64,000 bases of DNA from Clostridium sp. KNHs205 (GTDB lineage: Bacteria; Bacillota; Clostridia; Lachnospirales; Lachnospiraceae). A model generated the notes under the pieces. That model did no database searches. It was given only the letters and a program-made list of their open reading frames with translations, and was not told where the DNA came from. The position numbers and the translations under genes were made by a program. The stretch is from the NCBI RefSeq assembly GCF_000702945.1, contig NZ_JNLE01000003.1:2279501-2343500 (forward strand), read 5' to 3'. Of the stretch, positions 41,010 to 50,340 are shown in pieces (the first letter of the stretch is position 1; each line of letters begins with the position of its first letter).

Positions 41010-43742
41010 ATGTATTTAAAACAATTAAGAATTGAATATCAAAAGAATCCAATAGGGATAGATTGCAGAAAACCAAGATTCTCCTGGAAACTTATATCAG
41101 AAAAGCAGGATATCCTGCAGACAGCATATCAAATTATTGTAAGAAACCAAAATGATATTGTATGGAATACCGGAAAAGTGAATGAGGATACATCAATCCA
41201 TATCAGATATGAAGGAGAACCATTAGAAGCAGTAACAAGATATAACGTATCTGTGGAGGTATGGGATAATCAGGGAGATGTAGGTCATATTGAAGGTGAA
41301 TTTGAAACAGGTTTGTTCAGTGGTAACAATTTCAAGGCAGACTGGATAACACATACCTTAGAGGAGACAGAGGCTTGCCCTGTTTTTGTGAAAGAATTCG
41401 AAATTACGAAGACCATTGAGAAAGCCAGATTATATGCTTCTTCATTAGGAATTTATGAACTAGAGCTTAATGGAATACGCGTCGGTGAGAATCTGTTTAC
41501 ACCTGGCTGGACAAGCTATCATAACCGACTGCAATATCAGACCTATGATATAACTAATATGCTTCTTGGAAACAATATCCTTAATATGACAGTGGCTAAC
41601 GGTTGGTATAAAGGAGTATTTGGATTTGGTGGTACAAAGAATAATTATGGTGATAGACTGGCAGTTATTGCGGAAGTTAGATTAAACTATACCGATGGTT
41701 CTGAAGAGGTTTTTGGAACGGATACCTCATGGAAATGCAAAACTGGAGTAATCCGTTTTAGCGAAATATATGATGGTGAAATCGTTGATGCTAATTACAT
41801 CGATATGAATTTGAAGCCAACTCAGAGTTATGAATATAAAAAGGAAATTCTACTTGGCCAGGAAAATACTCCTGTTAGAATAACATCTAGATTTAAGCCG
41901 ATTAATATCATTAAAACACCTAAAAATGAAATAGTACTAGACTTTGGACAGAATATGGCAGGTTTTGTAGAAATGAAGTTAAACTGCCATAAAGGTACTA
42001 AGGTAATCTTAAAGCATGCGGAAGTATTGGATAAAGACGGTAACTTCTATACAGAGAATTTAAGATCGGCAAAGGCTACTGATGAATATATCTGCAAAGG
42101 CGGAGAAGAGCTTTATCGTCCTCATTTTACATTTCATGGTTTCCGGTATCTTTGTGTGGAGGGGCTGGGAGAAGAGATAAATCCTAATGATTTCACCGCT
42201 TGTTCGGTTCATACTGAGATGGAGCAAACAGGTACCTTTGAATGCTCCAACCCATGGATTAACAGACTCCAAAAGAATATCGAATGGGGGCAACGCGGTA
42301 ACTTCTTAGATATTCCCACTGACTGTCCTCAACGTGATGAACGCTTGGGTTGGACTGGAGATGCTCAGGTTTTTGCTCGGACTGCGGCTTTTAATATGAA
42401 TGTTGCACTTTTTTTTGCCAAGTGGTTAAAAGATCTTAAGGCTGATCAGACAATGGAATACGGTGTTCCCTCTGTAATTCCGAATATACTGGGGAACCAG
42501 GCTGGTGCGGCAGCGTGGGGTGACGCAGCAACCATCATTCCTTGGGCCATGTATCTGGTGTATGGAGATAAGTCAATCTTGGAAGAGCAATATAATAGTA
42601 TGAGAGATTGGGTAGAATATATCTACTCAGTATCGGAGAAGGGACTTTTATGGCAGTCCGGTTTCCAGTATGCAGATTGGCTTGCTCTTGACAAAGAGGA
42701 GATGAGTGACAGAATTGGTGCTACGGATAAATACTTTGTTGCGACTGCATTTTATGCACACTCAACTGAGATTTTATATAAATCAGCTCAAATATTAGGT
42801 TATGAAGAGGATTATAAAAAGTACTTATTATTATACTTAAAGATTGTGGATGCTTTTAATGATGAATATATTACGAAAACTGGTCGTCTGGTAAGTGAAA
42901 CACAGACTGGGTGTGTTCTTGCACTCCATTTTAATCTGGCGAGAGTTGAATATAAAGATAAAATTGTTAAAACCTTAGAGAAAAATCTGGCAGCACATAA
43001 GAATCATCTGGTAACAGGATTTGTAGGGACTCCATATATCAGTCATGTTCTGTCTGACTATGGGCTCCATGAAATTGCCGGTAAATTGATACTTCAGGAG
43101 GATTATCCTTCCTGGTTATATGCGGTGAAAAAAGGAGCGACTACCATATGGGAAAGATGGAATTCCATGTTGGCTGACGGAAGCTTTGATGAATCCGGCA
43201 TGAATTCTTTTAATCATTATGCATATGGTTCCATCGGTGATTGGCTCTATCAGAAGGTAGCAGGAATTCAGCTGATTGAGCCCGGTTACAAAAAGATCAA
43301 AATTGCACCTAAATTTGTAAAAGGAATTACATTTGCTAAAGCAACCTTTGATTCCATGTATGGATTGATTGCCTCATCTTGGGTATGTGAGAATGGTAGA
43401 ATAATTATAGATGTGACAATACCAGCCAACACAACTGCTATTCTTGAACTTCCGGAAAGGAACGAAAGAATTGAAGTTGGCTCTGGCAGCTATCATTACG
43501 AATATGATACAGCTTTGGATCTTCGGATCAGCAAATATTCCATGGAGTCAACCCTTGGACAGATTCTGGAGAATCCGCTTGCAGTTGAAATGCTGGAGCA
43601 ATTCGCACCAGGTACAACAACCAATCCTATGATTAAATTAGCGTATGGTCAGACGATAGCCGAACTTACTTCTATGATGCCAGGGGGGGGAAATCAGATG
43701 TTCATCGCTGTTATAGATGCCTTAAATAATTCAGAAAAATAA
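41010..43742 (+). CDS. Alpha-L-rhamnosidase (GH78) with C-terminal tail module
   Basis: A 910-residue GH78 enzyme. The N-terminal beta domains start with KNPIGIDCRKPRFSWKL. The (alpha/alpha)6 barrel carries the signature DCPQRDERLGWTGDAQ with proposed general acid Glu444, and the second catalytic Glu715 in TTIWERW. It hydrolyses terminal alpha-L-rhamnose by inversion. After the C-terminal beta domain there is an extra tail (about 840-910), with SMESTLGQILENPLAVEMLE and TTNPMIKLAYGQTIAELTSM, that resembles the tails of the esterase at 36477 and the GH3 at 45409. There is no signal peptide. ATG has AGAGAGGG upstream. The AraC gene after it probably regulates the pair. Confidence 0.93.
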   Translation: MYLKQLRIEYQKNPIGIDCRKPRFSWKLISEKQDILQTAYQIIVRNQNDIVWNTGKVNEDTSIHIRYEGEPLEAVTRYNVSVEVWDNQGDVGHIEGEFETGLFSGNNFKADWITHTLEETEACPVFVKEFEITKTIEKARLYASSLGIYELELNGIRVGENLFTPGWTSYHNRLQYQTYDITNMLLGNNILNMTVANGWYKGVFGFGGTKNNYGDRLAVIAEVRLNYTDGSEEVFGTDTSWKCKTGVIRFSEIYDGEIVDANYIDMNLKPTQSYEYKKEILLGQENTPVRITSRFKPINIIKTPKNEIVLDFGQNMAGFVEMKLNCHKGTKVILKHAEVLDKDGNFYTENLRSAKATDEYICKGGEELYRPHFTFHGFRYLCVEGLGEEINPNDFTACSVHTEMEQTGTFECSNPWINRLQKNIEWGQRGNFLDIPTDCPQRDERLGWTGDAQVFARTAAFNMNVALFFAKWLKDLKADQTMEYGVPSVIPNILGNQAGAAAWGDAATIIPWAMYLVYGDKSILEEQYNSMRDWVEYIYSVSEKGLLWQSGFQYADWLALDKEEMSDRIGATDKYFVATAFYAHSTEILYKSAQILGYEEDYKKYLLLYLKIVDAFNDEYITKTGRLVSETQTGCVLALHFNLARVEYKDKIVKTLEKNLAAHKNHLVTGFVGTPYISHVLSDYGLHEIAGKLILQEDYPSWLYAVKKGATTIWERWNSMLADGSFDESGMNSFNHYAYGSIGDWLYQKVAGIQLIEPGYKKIKIAPKFVKGITFAKATFDSMYGLIASSWVCENGRIIIDVTIPANTTAILELPERNERIEVGSGSYHYEYDTALDLRISKYSMESTLGQILENPLAVEMLEQFAPGTTTNPMIKLAYGQTIAELTSMMPGGGNQMFIAVIDALNNSEK

Positions 43743-43816
43743 ACGGTATGTACAATTGATAAGAAATAAAAGGAATTGAAAATATCCAATAAGTCTTGGG
43801 GGAGAGGATGATTGAC

Positions 43817-45031
43817 ATGAATCTTGATACGGTAATGGGACTCTGCAAGATGATAGATCACACATATAAGATCATAGCAGCCTACTTCGATTCTGATGGA
43901 AAGTTGATATTTATTTCATCTGAGCTCCGGAAAGAAGATCATTTGGTATACTATCTTAAGCAGACAGGTTCAATTGTACAGCTATGTATGATGTCAAAGG
44001 ATATTCAAATTAGTATAGACGATATTGCCCTTACCTGGATAGGTGTTCCGGTTAAATCTGGAGATATTGTTCGAGGCTATATTATTTTGGGACCATTTTA
44101 TTCAAGTGTTATATCAGAAAATGCATTAATGGAAATTATACACAAGATGAATATCAGTGAAGATCAAAAAGCATCAGTACTTAATTATCATAGTATTATT
44201 AATTTATTTCCCTATAAGGAATACGTTAAATTAATAAAGTTTTTATTTTTTTATCTTTATAATCAAGAATTAGATGAAAGTAAGCTGGGGATAATCAGCC
44301 AATCCAATCAGATTAATAATGTGGAGTTACAAGACGATGCATTAGAAAGCAATAATGAAATGGAGGTTCATGGAACCTATCTATTCGAACGTTGTATGCT
44401 GGAGTGCATCCGTACTGGAAATATTGTTAATTTAAAACAGGTGCTGCTATCTGGAACTATCGGTAAAGTAGGCGCTATGATTATTGGAAATGAATTGCGA
44501 CAAGCAAAAAATACATTTATTGTAGCGACTACTATCGTTGTCAGAGCAGCTATTGAAGGAGGCTTAAATAGTGAAATTGCATTTTCAATCAGTGACCTGT
44601 ATATCAGGCAGATAGAGATGATGAAAACGGTATCAGATATAGGTGAACAAACGGAAAAAATGCTTTTTGATTTTGCAGGAAGAGTTCATAAGTTATTAAA
44701 AATTAATGCATATTCCTATTATGTAAATCAATGTTGTGATTATATTCAAACAAATGTTTATTGTAATATAAGTGTTAATCAAATCGCGGATGTTTTAAAA
44801 ATAAGTCAAGAGCATCTTTCACGCGTATTTAAACATGAAACAGGAATGGCAGTTAACGAATATATCAAGAAAATAAAGATGAAGGAAGCTAAGTTTTTAC
44901 TTAAGTATACAGATAATTCTCTGGTTGAAATCAGCGAAAAACTTGCATTTAGTTCACAAAGTCATTTTCAAACTGTTTTTAAAAATGAGATGGGTTTAAC
45001 TCCAAAGCAGTATAGAGATAAAGTAAAATAA
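43817..45031 (+). CDS. AraC family regulator with N-terminal sensor (paralogue B)
   Basis: A 404-residue paralogue of the regulator at 31288-32496. Start ATG 43817 is chosen because GAGAGG ends nine bases before it; a TTG at 43796 and an ATG at 43808 overlap the ribosome site. The sensor part (about 1-165) has YFDSDGKLIFISSELR, a PAS-like strand pattern. The middle module reads NELRQAKNTFIVATTIVVRA, then AIEGGLNSEIAFSISDLYIR, nearly parallel with paralogue A. The C-terminal AraC domain has NQIADVLKISQEHLSRVFK and VEISEKLAFSSQSHFQTVFK and ends MGLTPKQYR. It lies between GH78 and GH3, and likely controls rhamnosidase and glucosidase genes. A candidate operator occurs before the GH3 gene and again at 47861. 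Ligand unknown. Confidence 0.88.
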   Translation: MNLDTVMGLCKMIDHTYKIIAAYFDSDGKLIFISSELRKEDHLVYYLKQTGSIVQLCMMSKDIQISIDDIALTWIGVPVKSGDIVRGYIILGPFYSSVISENALMEIIHKMNISEDQKASVLNYHSIINLFPYKEYVKLIKFLFFYLYNQELDESKLGIISQSNQINNVELQDDALESNNEMEVHGTYLFERCMLECIRTGNIVNLKQVLLSGTIGKVGAMIIGNELRQAKNTFIVATTIVVRAAIEGGLNSEIAFSISDLYIRQIEMMKTVSDIGEQTEKMLFDFAGRVHKLLKINAYSYYVNQCCDYIQTNVYCNISVNQIADVLKISQEHLSRVFKHETGMAVNEYIKKIKMKEAKFLLKYTDNSLVEISEKLAFSSQSHFQTVFKNEMGLTPKQYRDKVK

Positions 45032-45182
45032 ACAACTAAAATTTTATATTGAGCTTAAGGCTTTTATACAGAAGTATATATAACATAATGATGTAAGTTT
45101 TTTCATATGGGAATTATTGCGAGTCGAATGACTAAGATAGGATAATACACTCATGAAATCTTAAATACTATATAGATAAACT

Positions 45183-45222
45183 TGGTGGAGTTTGTGTACT
45201 ATGAGCAAACTTCATCCTTTTT
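45183..45222 (+). terminator. Terminator after AraC paralogue B
   Basis: GGTGGAGTTTG (45184-45194) pairs with CAAACTTCATC (45206-45216), including two G-U pairs, and CTTTTTATG follows. Confidence 0.65.
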
Positions 45223-45266
45223 ATGTAGAAAAATATGCAGTATTAATAATAATATCAGATTTAAAT

Positions 45267-45291
45267 AATAAATATCATTAATCTGATATAG
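45267..45291. promoter_or_regulatory. Putative operator upstream of GH3 (copy 1)
   Basis: AATAAATATCATT followed by AA and TCTGATATAG. It matches the site at 47861-47885 at 23 of 25 positions and contains the palindrome ATATCA-N6-TGATAT. A further ATATCAGATT at 45252-45261 pairs with AATCTGATAT at 45280-45289. It lies about 120 bp before the GH3 start. Confidence 0.6.
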
Positions 45292-45408
45292 GCTGAAAAG
45301 ATTTGATTATAAAATATAAGGAGTACACTTCCATGCCGGTAGGCATCAATGGATACCATTTTATCCAAGGTAATAAGTGTTAATAAATTGTGAGAGGAAG
45401 TAAGTGAT

Positions 45409-47685
45409 ATGGAAATAGAAGAAATAAGAAAATTAATAGCCGAATTAACATTGGAAGAAAAAGCTGGGTTATGCTCTGGAGCAGATTTCTGGCATACCAA
45501 GGCGGTGCAACGTTTGGGCATACCTCAAACAATGGTTGCAGATGGTCCTCACGGACTACGAAAACAAAATGGCCAAGGGGACCATCTTGGTGTAAATAGC
45601 AGTATTAAAGCAGTATGTTTCCCAGCAGCATGTGCTACGGCAGCAAGCTTTGACAGAGAGCTGCTTACGTTAATGGGTCAGACAATAGGCGATGAATGCC
45701 AGGCAGAAGGATTAAGCGTAATTCTTGGACCAGCAGTAAATATTAAGAGATCGCCGTTATGCGGAAGAAATTTTGAGTATTATTCAGAAGATCCATATTT
45801 ATCAACAGAAATGGCTGGAGCATTAATAAAAGGAGTACAAAGTAAAAATGTTGGAACAAGTATCAAGCACTTTTTAGCCAATAATCAGGAATTACATAGG
45901 ATGACCAGCTCTTCAGAGGTAGATGAGCGTACCCTTCGAGAAATTTATCTGGCAGCCTTTGAAGGTGCAGTCGTTAAGGAAAAACCCTGGACTGTTATGT
46001 GTTCCTACAACAAGATTAACGGTACTTATGCTTCAGAGAATAGTTTCTTTTTAACGGATATACTGCGTAAGGAATGGGGATTTGAAGGTTATGTGATGAG
46101 TGACTGGGGAGCCGTCAATGAACGTGTTCCGGGTCTTTTGGCTGGACTTGACCTGGAGATGCCTTCTTCCGGTGGCATAAATGATGAACTAATAGTAAAT
46201 GCTGTTACCAGCGGTACGCTGGATGAAAAAGTATTGGATCAAGCCTGTGAAAGAATTTTAAATATCGTATTCCGATTTGAAGATAATAAAGTTCCTGATA
46301 CCGTATGGGATAAGGAAGCTGATCATGAGTTATGCGCCAGAATAGCCCAGGAATGTTGTGTACTTTTAAAGAATGAAACCAATATCCTTCCGTTAAAGGA
46401 GTCAGATAAGATTGCCTTTATTGGCAAATACGCAAAGGAACCACGTTATCAAGGGGGAGGTAGTTCACATATCAACAGCTTTAAGACAACCTCAGCAATG
46501 GATGCAATAGAAGGGTTACTTAATATAACTTATGCCGAAGGGTATCTTGATAATACGGACGACATAGATGAAAGTCTTAAAGAGGAAGCGCTCGAAGCAG
46601 CCAGGATGGCGCAGGTAGCAGTAATTTTTGCCGGACTGCCAGATTCTTTTGAATCAGAGGGCTATGATAGAAAACATATGGGTTTACCTGCTTGTCAAAA
46701 TGATCTGATTGAGGCTGTATGTAAAGTACAACCGAATACAGTTGTAGTTTTACACAACGGATCACCTGTTGAGATGCCATGGGTGGACAAGGTAAAAGGT
46801 ATTCTGGAAGTATATTTAAGCGGGCAGGCAGTTGGTCTGGCGACGACCAACATACTATTCGGAAAGGCAAATCCTTGTGGAAGATTACCAGAAACCTTCC
46901 CCTATAAGCTGGAGCATAATCCATCCTACCCTTATTATGGTGGAGAAGGAAACCAGGTAGAATACCGAGAAGGTGTTTTTGTTGGATACCGTTATTATGA
47001 AACAAAGAAAATTGACGTGTTATTCCCTTTTGGCCACGGGTTGTCATATACATCTTTTATGTATTCTAACTTACATCTTGATAAAGATACCATAAAGGAT
47101 ACAGACACATTGACGGTTAGTGTGGATGTGACAAATACAGGTAAAGTAACCGGAAAGGAAGTGATACAGCTTTATGTATCACCCATAGAAGGAGAAATCA
47201 TCCGCCCAATCAAAGAGTTAAGAGGTTTTGAGAAAGTAGAGTTACTACCAGATGAGACAAAAACAGTATCTTTTAAACTTGAAAAGAGAGCATTTTCATA
47301 TTGGAATACAATTCTTCATGATTGGCATGTTGAATCAGGAAATTACGAGATAATGATAGGAAAATCAGTAAGAGAGATTGTATTATCGAAAAAAGTTGCA
47401 GTTCAAGCCACTGTTTCAGTACCTCATTCCTATTCCTTAAATTCTAGGCTTGGTGAAATTATGAAGAACCCGAAAGCAAGTTCAATTATGGGAGCGTTTT
47501 CGGCGGGAATGGGAGAAGGAGCACAGGAACAAAAGGATTCTGCAGTAAATTCTAATGGAGCAATATCATCGGAAATGATGGAAGCTACGATAGCAGAAAT
47601 GCCTTTGAGAGGTTTACTTAGTTTTATACCTGGATTAAAAAGAGAAGCTCTTCAGCAAATGGTTGATATGTTAAATCAATTATAA
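45409..47685 (+). CDS. Cytoplasmic beta-glucosidase-like enzyme (GH3) with C-terminal tail module
   Basis: A 758-residue GH3 protein. The N-terminal barrel has LGPAVNIKRSPLCGRNFEYY, KHFLANNQE, and nucleophile Asp232 in GYVMSDWGAV. The second domain carries ESEGYDRKHMGLP, where the acid/base Glu normally lies. A fibronectin-like domain (about 560-665) follows, with LTVSVDVTNTGKVTGKEVIQ. The last 90 residues form an extra tail (SLNSRLGEIMKNPKASSIMG, then LQQMVDMLNQL) akin to those on the esterase and GH78 proteins in this island. There is no signal peptide. It probably removes beta-glucose or beta-xylose from imported glycosides such as flavonoid or saponin conjugates. ATG has GAGAGGAAG upstream; a terminator follows at 47702. 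Confidence 0.92.
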   Translation: MEIEEIRKLIAELTLEEKAGLCSGADFWHTKAVQRLGIPQTMVADGPHGLRKQNGQGDHLGVNSSIKAVCFPAACATAASFDRELLTLMGQTIGDECQAEGLSVILGPAVNIKRSPLCGRNFEYYSEDPYLSTEMAGALIKGVQSKNVGTSIKHFLANNQELHRMTSSSEVDERTLREIYLAAFEGAVVKEKPWTVMCSYNKINGTYASENSFFLTDILRKEWGFEGYVMSDWGAVNERVPGLLAGLDLEMPSSGGINDELIVNAVTSGTLDEKVLDQACERILNIVFRFEDNKVPDTVWDKEADHELCARIAQECCVLLKNETNILPLKESDKIAFIGKYAKEPRYQGGGSSHINSFKTTSAMDAIEGLLNITYAEGYLDNTDDIDESLKEEALEAARMAQVAVIFAGLPDSFESEGYDRKHMGLPACQNDLIEAVCKVQPNTVVVLHNGSPVEMPWVDKVKGILEVYLSGQAVGLATTNILFGKANPCGRLPETFPYKLEHNPSYPYYGGEGNQVEYREGVFVGYRYYETKKIDVLFPFGHGLSYTSFMYSNLHLDKDTIKDTDTLTVSVDVTNTGKVTGKEVIQLYVSPIEGEIIRPIKELRGFEKVELLPDETKTVSFKLEKRAFSYWNTILHDWHVESGNYEIMIGKSVREIVLSKKVAVQATVSVPHSYSLNSRLGEIMKNPKASSIMGAFSAGMGEGAQEQKDSAVNSNGAISSEMMEATIAEMPLRGLLSFIPGLKREALQQMVDMLNQL

Positions 47686-47701
47686 ATTCAATGGAAAGGA
47701 T

Positions 47702-47736
47702 AAGAAGCTGTGTTTAATAAACCAGCTTCTTTTGTT
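47702..47736 (+). terminator. Terminator after the GH3 gene
   Basis: AAGAAGCTG (47702-47710) pairs with CAGCTTCTT (47723-47731), with inner GTTTA/TAAAC pairs. TTTTG follows. Confidence 0.8.
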
Positions 47737-47788
47737 AGATATTTAGTAATTAATTACACTAAGTTTAAATTCAATCATAAAACATTGT

Positions 47789-47817
47789 AAAAAATGAGCG
47801 GTTTGCCGCTCATTTTT
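47789..47817 (+). terminator. Second strong hairpin terminator
   Basis: AAAAATGAGCGG (47790-47801) pairs perfectly with CCGCTCATTTTT (47806-47817) around TTTG. It works as a terminator on both strands and lies 70 bp after the first. Confidence 0.85.
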
Positions 47818-47857
47818 AGGTTTTATATATAAAAAAATACCTATTGTATCATTGATG

Positions 47858-47885
47858 TATAATAAATATCATTTTTCTGATATAG
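47858..47885. promoter_or_regulatory. Putative promoter/operator (copy 2)
   Basis: TATAAT at 47858-47863 overlaps AATAAATATCATT, then TT and TCTGATATAG, at 47861-47885. The block is the same as copy 1 except for two middle bases. It precedes the GH2 remnant and the second ABC importer. A clear -35 is lacking, as expected if an activator is needed. Confidence 0.6.
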
Positions 47886-47938
47886 CAAAAACACTACAAA
47901 TGATAAAATTGAGTGAAACATAAGGTGGGTGAGAAAAA

Positions 47939-48334
47939 ATAAAAAAGAGTATAAGACCAGAATTAGAAATTAAAAATGAATATTATTATGAAGAAATAGT
48001 AAAAGGAAGTTATACAAAACCTCTCATTATAGTGATACCACCGGATACTCAGGTTGCTGATGAAATATCGTTCGAAAACATTAATATGGCTATCAGAAGT
48101 TGGAGTTTTCCTGGTAAGGAGGGACTTAGGATCAGAGTAATAGTCTGTTCGAATGGGGATGAAGTCGAGTTGTTTGTCAATGGTGAGTCCTGCGGAAGAA
48201 AGCCTGCTGGATCAGCTTGTGGCTACTTAACTTTATATGATGTGGTGTTTCGACCAGGATTAATTGAAGTAATTAATTATCGGAACAGGTTGGAATACAG
48301 TAGAGAGGTAATGCAAAGTGATAGAGGATACTGA
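47939..48334 (+). pseudogene. GH2 family C-terminal remnant (DUF4982-like)
   Basis: An open frame of about 131 codons with no ATG, GTG or TTG near its 5' end. GGTGGGTGAG at 47924-47933 is placed to serve an ATA at 47939, giving KKSIRPELEI. A GTG at 48032 gives a 100-residue version but has no ribosome site. Residues from about 60 on (MAIRSWSFPGKEGLRIRVIV, DEVELFVNGESCGRKPAG) match the DUF4982-type domain near the end of GH2 beta-galactosidases and glucuronidases. The catalytic barrel is missing, so this is a truncated gene. The ABC importer starts 69 bp later, and the remnant may persist as its leader. Confidence 0.6.
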
Positions 48335-48402
48335 GATTACTCAGAGCTAGTTTGATATGGCAGGATATTAGCAATATCAATACGAATGAATGGAGGAAAT
48401 TT

Positions 48403-49344
48403 ATGAAATTGGGTAAAGGAAATCCTGCTCTAAATGCAGGCAAAACTTCATGGAAACGTGATTTTGGTATGAACTGGAGAACATATTTGCTTGTTTTACC
48501 GGTCATTGTTTACTTTTTTATATTTAACTATCTGCCAATGGGTGGATTAATCATGGCATTTGAAAAGTTCAACCCGATAAAGGGTTTTTTGGGAAGTGAA
48601 TTTGTAGGTCTCGATAATTTTATACAATTTTTCACAGCACCCAATTTCTTTGAGATATTAAGAAATACATTTGTGATTAGTTTATTAGGACTTACAATTG
48701 GGTTTCCTTTATCAATTATATTTGCACTTCTATTAAACGAAATTTACATAACATTTTTTAAGAAAACAGTGCAAACTATCAGCTATATGCCCTATTTTGT
48801 CTCAACTGTCGTTATCTGTGGTTTAATTATCGATTTTGTATCTTCCAATGGCATAATAACTAATGTTTTAGTGAAATTCGGTATGGAACGTCAGAATTTA
48901 TTGCTAAATCCAAACTATTTCTGGGCAATCAACCTGATTTCAGATATTTGGCAGGGGTTGGGATATGGATCTATTATTTTCATTGCTGCTATATCAGGAG
49001 TAAGCCAGGAGCAGCATGAAGCTGCAGCCATTGATGGAGCAGGTAGATTAAAGAGAGCATTGCATGTTACAATTCCCGGAATTATGCCTACGATTATTAC
49101 CATGTTGATTTTAAAATGTGGTTTATTAATGTCGGTAGGATTTGACAAAATCTTGTTGTTATATAATCCAAGTATATACGAAACGGCTGATGTTATAGTT
49201 ACGAATGTTCAACGTATGGGTCTTGAGAAAATGCAATATGGTTACTCAGCAGCTGTTGGTCTGTTTAACTCGGTCGTTGGAACAGTGCTTTTACTGGTTT
49301 CCAATGGGATTAGCAAAAAGTATACGGATAACTCGGTATTATAG
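48403..49344 (+). CDS. Sugar ABC transporter permease (LplB type), second importer
   Basis: A 313-residue permease. ATG 48403 has TGGAGG eight bases ahead; a longer TTG-initiated reading from 48352 has no site. The N-terminus has YLLVLPVIVYFFIFNYLPMG and AFEKFNPIKGFLGSEFVG, the LplB signature region. The coupling loop reads HEAAAIDGAGRLKRALHVTI, and six membrane helices are visible. It pairs with the permease at 49450 and the lipoprotein at 50430; no ATPase is encoded locally. It is homologous to the product of 12031-12978 but clearly diverged. Position after the rhamnosidase/GH3 genes and the operator at 47861 suggest import of rhamnose-containing oligosaccharides. Confidence 0.9.
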   Translation: MKLGKGNPALNAGKTSWKRDFGMNWRTYLLVLPVIVYFFIFNYLPMGGLIMAFEKFNPIKGFLGSEFVGLDNFIQFFTAPNFFEILRNTFVISLLGLTIGFPLSIIFALLLNEIYITFFKKTVQTISYMPYFVSTVVICGLIIDFVSSNGIITNVLVKFGMERQNLLLNPNYFWAINLISDIWQGLGYGSIIFIAAISGVSQEQHEAAAIDGAGRLKRALHVTIPGIMPTIITMLILKCGLLMSVGFDKILLLYNPSIYETADVIVTNVQRMGLEKMQYGYSAAVGLFNSVVGTVLLLVSNGISKKYTDNSVL

Positions 49345-49449
49345 TAGGTGGGCTAAATCACCGAAAGGGAATCATATTCATTCGCTTGCATAAAGCACAT
49401 TAGCATTTTGCTTAGTATATGACTGCCAAATGGCAGTATGGAGGTTATT

Positions 49450-50340
49450 ATGGTTGAGAAGTTAACTTTTAGCAGGGTTGTATTTAATATATTAAATTAT
49501 GGCTTTATGATTATTTTATGTTTTGTCTGTATCGCACCTATCTGGCATGTTGCAATGGCTTCCATCAGCGATCCAAGAGAATTGATGGCCTCCAGCGGTT
49601 TTATATTAAAGCCTCTTGGAAAAGTAACTCTAAAAGGTTATGAACTTGTATTTAAAAATAAAGATATAATTAACGGATATCTGAACACCATTATTTATGT
49701 AGTAACAACCACAATAGTCGGAGTGATACTCACTGTTATAGCAGGTTATGTGATTAGTCGTGAAAACTTAAAGCTTAAAGGTTTGATCACTCTTTTTATA
49801 TTATTCACGATGATGTTCAGCGGCGGACTAATCCCTGGATATATGGTAAATAAAGAACTTGGCCTTATAAATACTAGAGCTGTATTAATTATACCCGGAG
49901 TTATTAATGCATTTTATATCATCATGATGAAATCAGCTTTTGAACAGCTTTCATCCAGTTATGAAGAATCAGCAAAAATTGATGGCGCAGGTCCGCTTAC
50001 GATTATGTTGAAGATACTGGTTCCTTTAATCAAATCAACGATAGCAGTAATCGTAATGTTTAATGTAGTAATGCAATGGAATTCCTGGTTTCCTGCATCT
50101 ATCTATTTGACCAAGAGAAGGGATTTGTGGCCGCTTCAGTTATATATCAGAGAGATTCTGGTGCAAAACGATACAGCAAAGATACTAAGCGGATCTGATA
50201 TAAAGGGTAAGACTGATTTTACCTCGAATCTGGTTAAGTATTGTACTGTAATGGTAGCTACCCTGCCGATATTAAGTATCTATCCATTTGTACAAAAATA
50301 TTTCGTAAAGGGTGTTACTCTTGGTGGTGTTAAAGGCTAG
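49450..50340 (+). CDS. Sugar ABC transporter permease (LplC type), second importer
   Basis: A 296-residue permease, partner of the upstream gene. ATG 49450 has TGGAGG at 49439-49444; an ATG at 49438 overlaps the ribosome site and is unlikely. Six membrane helices; coupling loop YEESAKIDGAGPLTIMLKIL; C-terminus QKYFVKGVTLGGVKG typical of the CUT1 family. A 105-bp gap separates it from the first permease gene, without a terminator. The lipoprotein gene follows after 89 bp. Confidence 0.9.
   Translation: MVEKLTFSRVVFNILNYGFMIILCFVCIAPIWHVAMASISDPRELMASSGFILKPLGKVTLKGYELVFKNKDIINGYLNTIIYVVTTTIVGVILTVIAGYVISRENLKLKGLITLFILFTMMFSGGLIPGYMVNKELGLINTRAVLIIPGVINAFYIIMMKSAFEQLSSSYEESAKIDGAGPLTIMLKILVPLIKSTIAVIVMFNVVMQWNSWFPASIYLTKRRDLWPLQLYIREILVQNDTAKILSGSDIKGKTDFTSNLVKYCTVMVATLPILSIYPFVQKYFVKGVTLGGVKG

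Noticed and set aside
46577..47053. 158-codon minus-strand frame
   Set aside because: Antisense to the GH3 gene in a conserved domain; no ribosome site or recognisable protein features.
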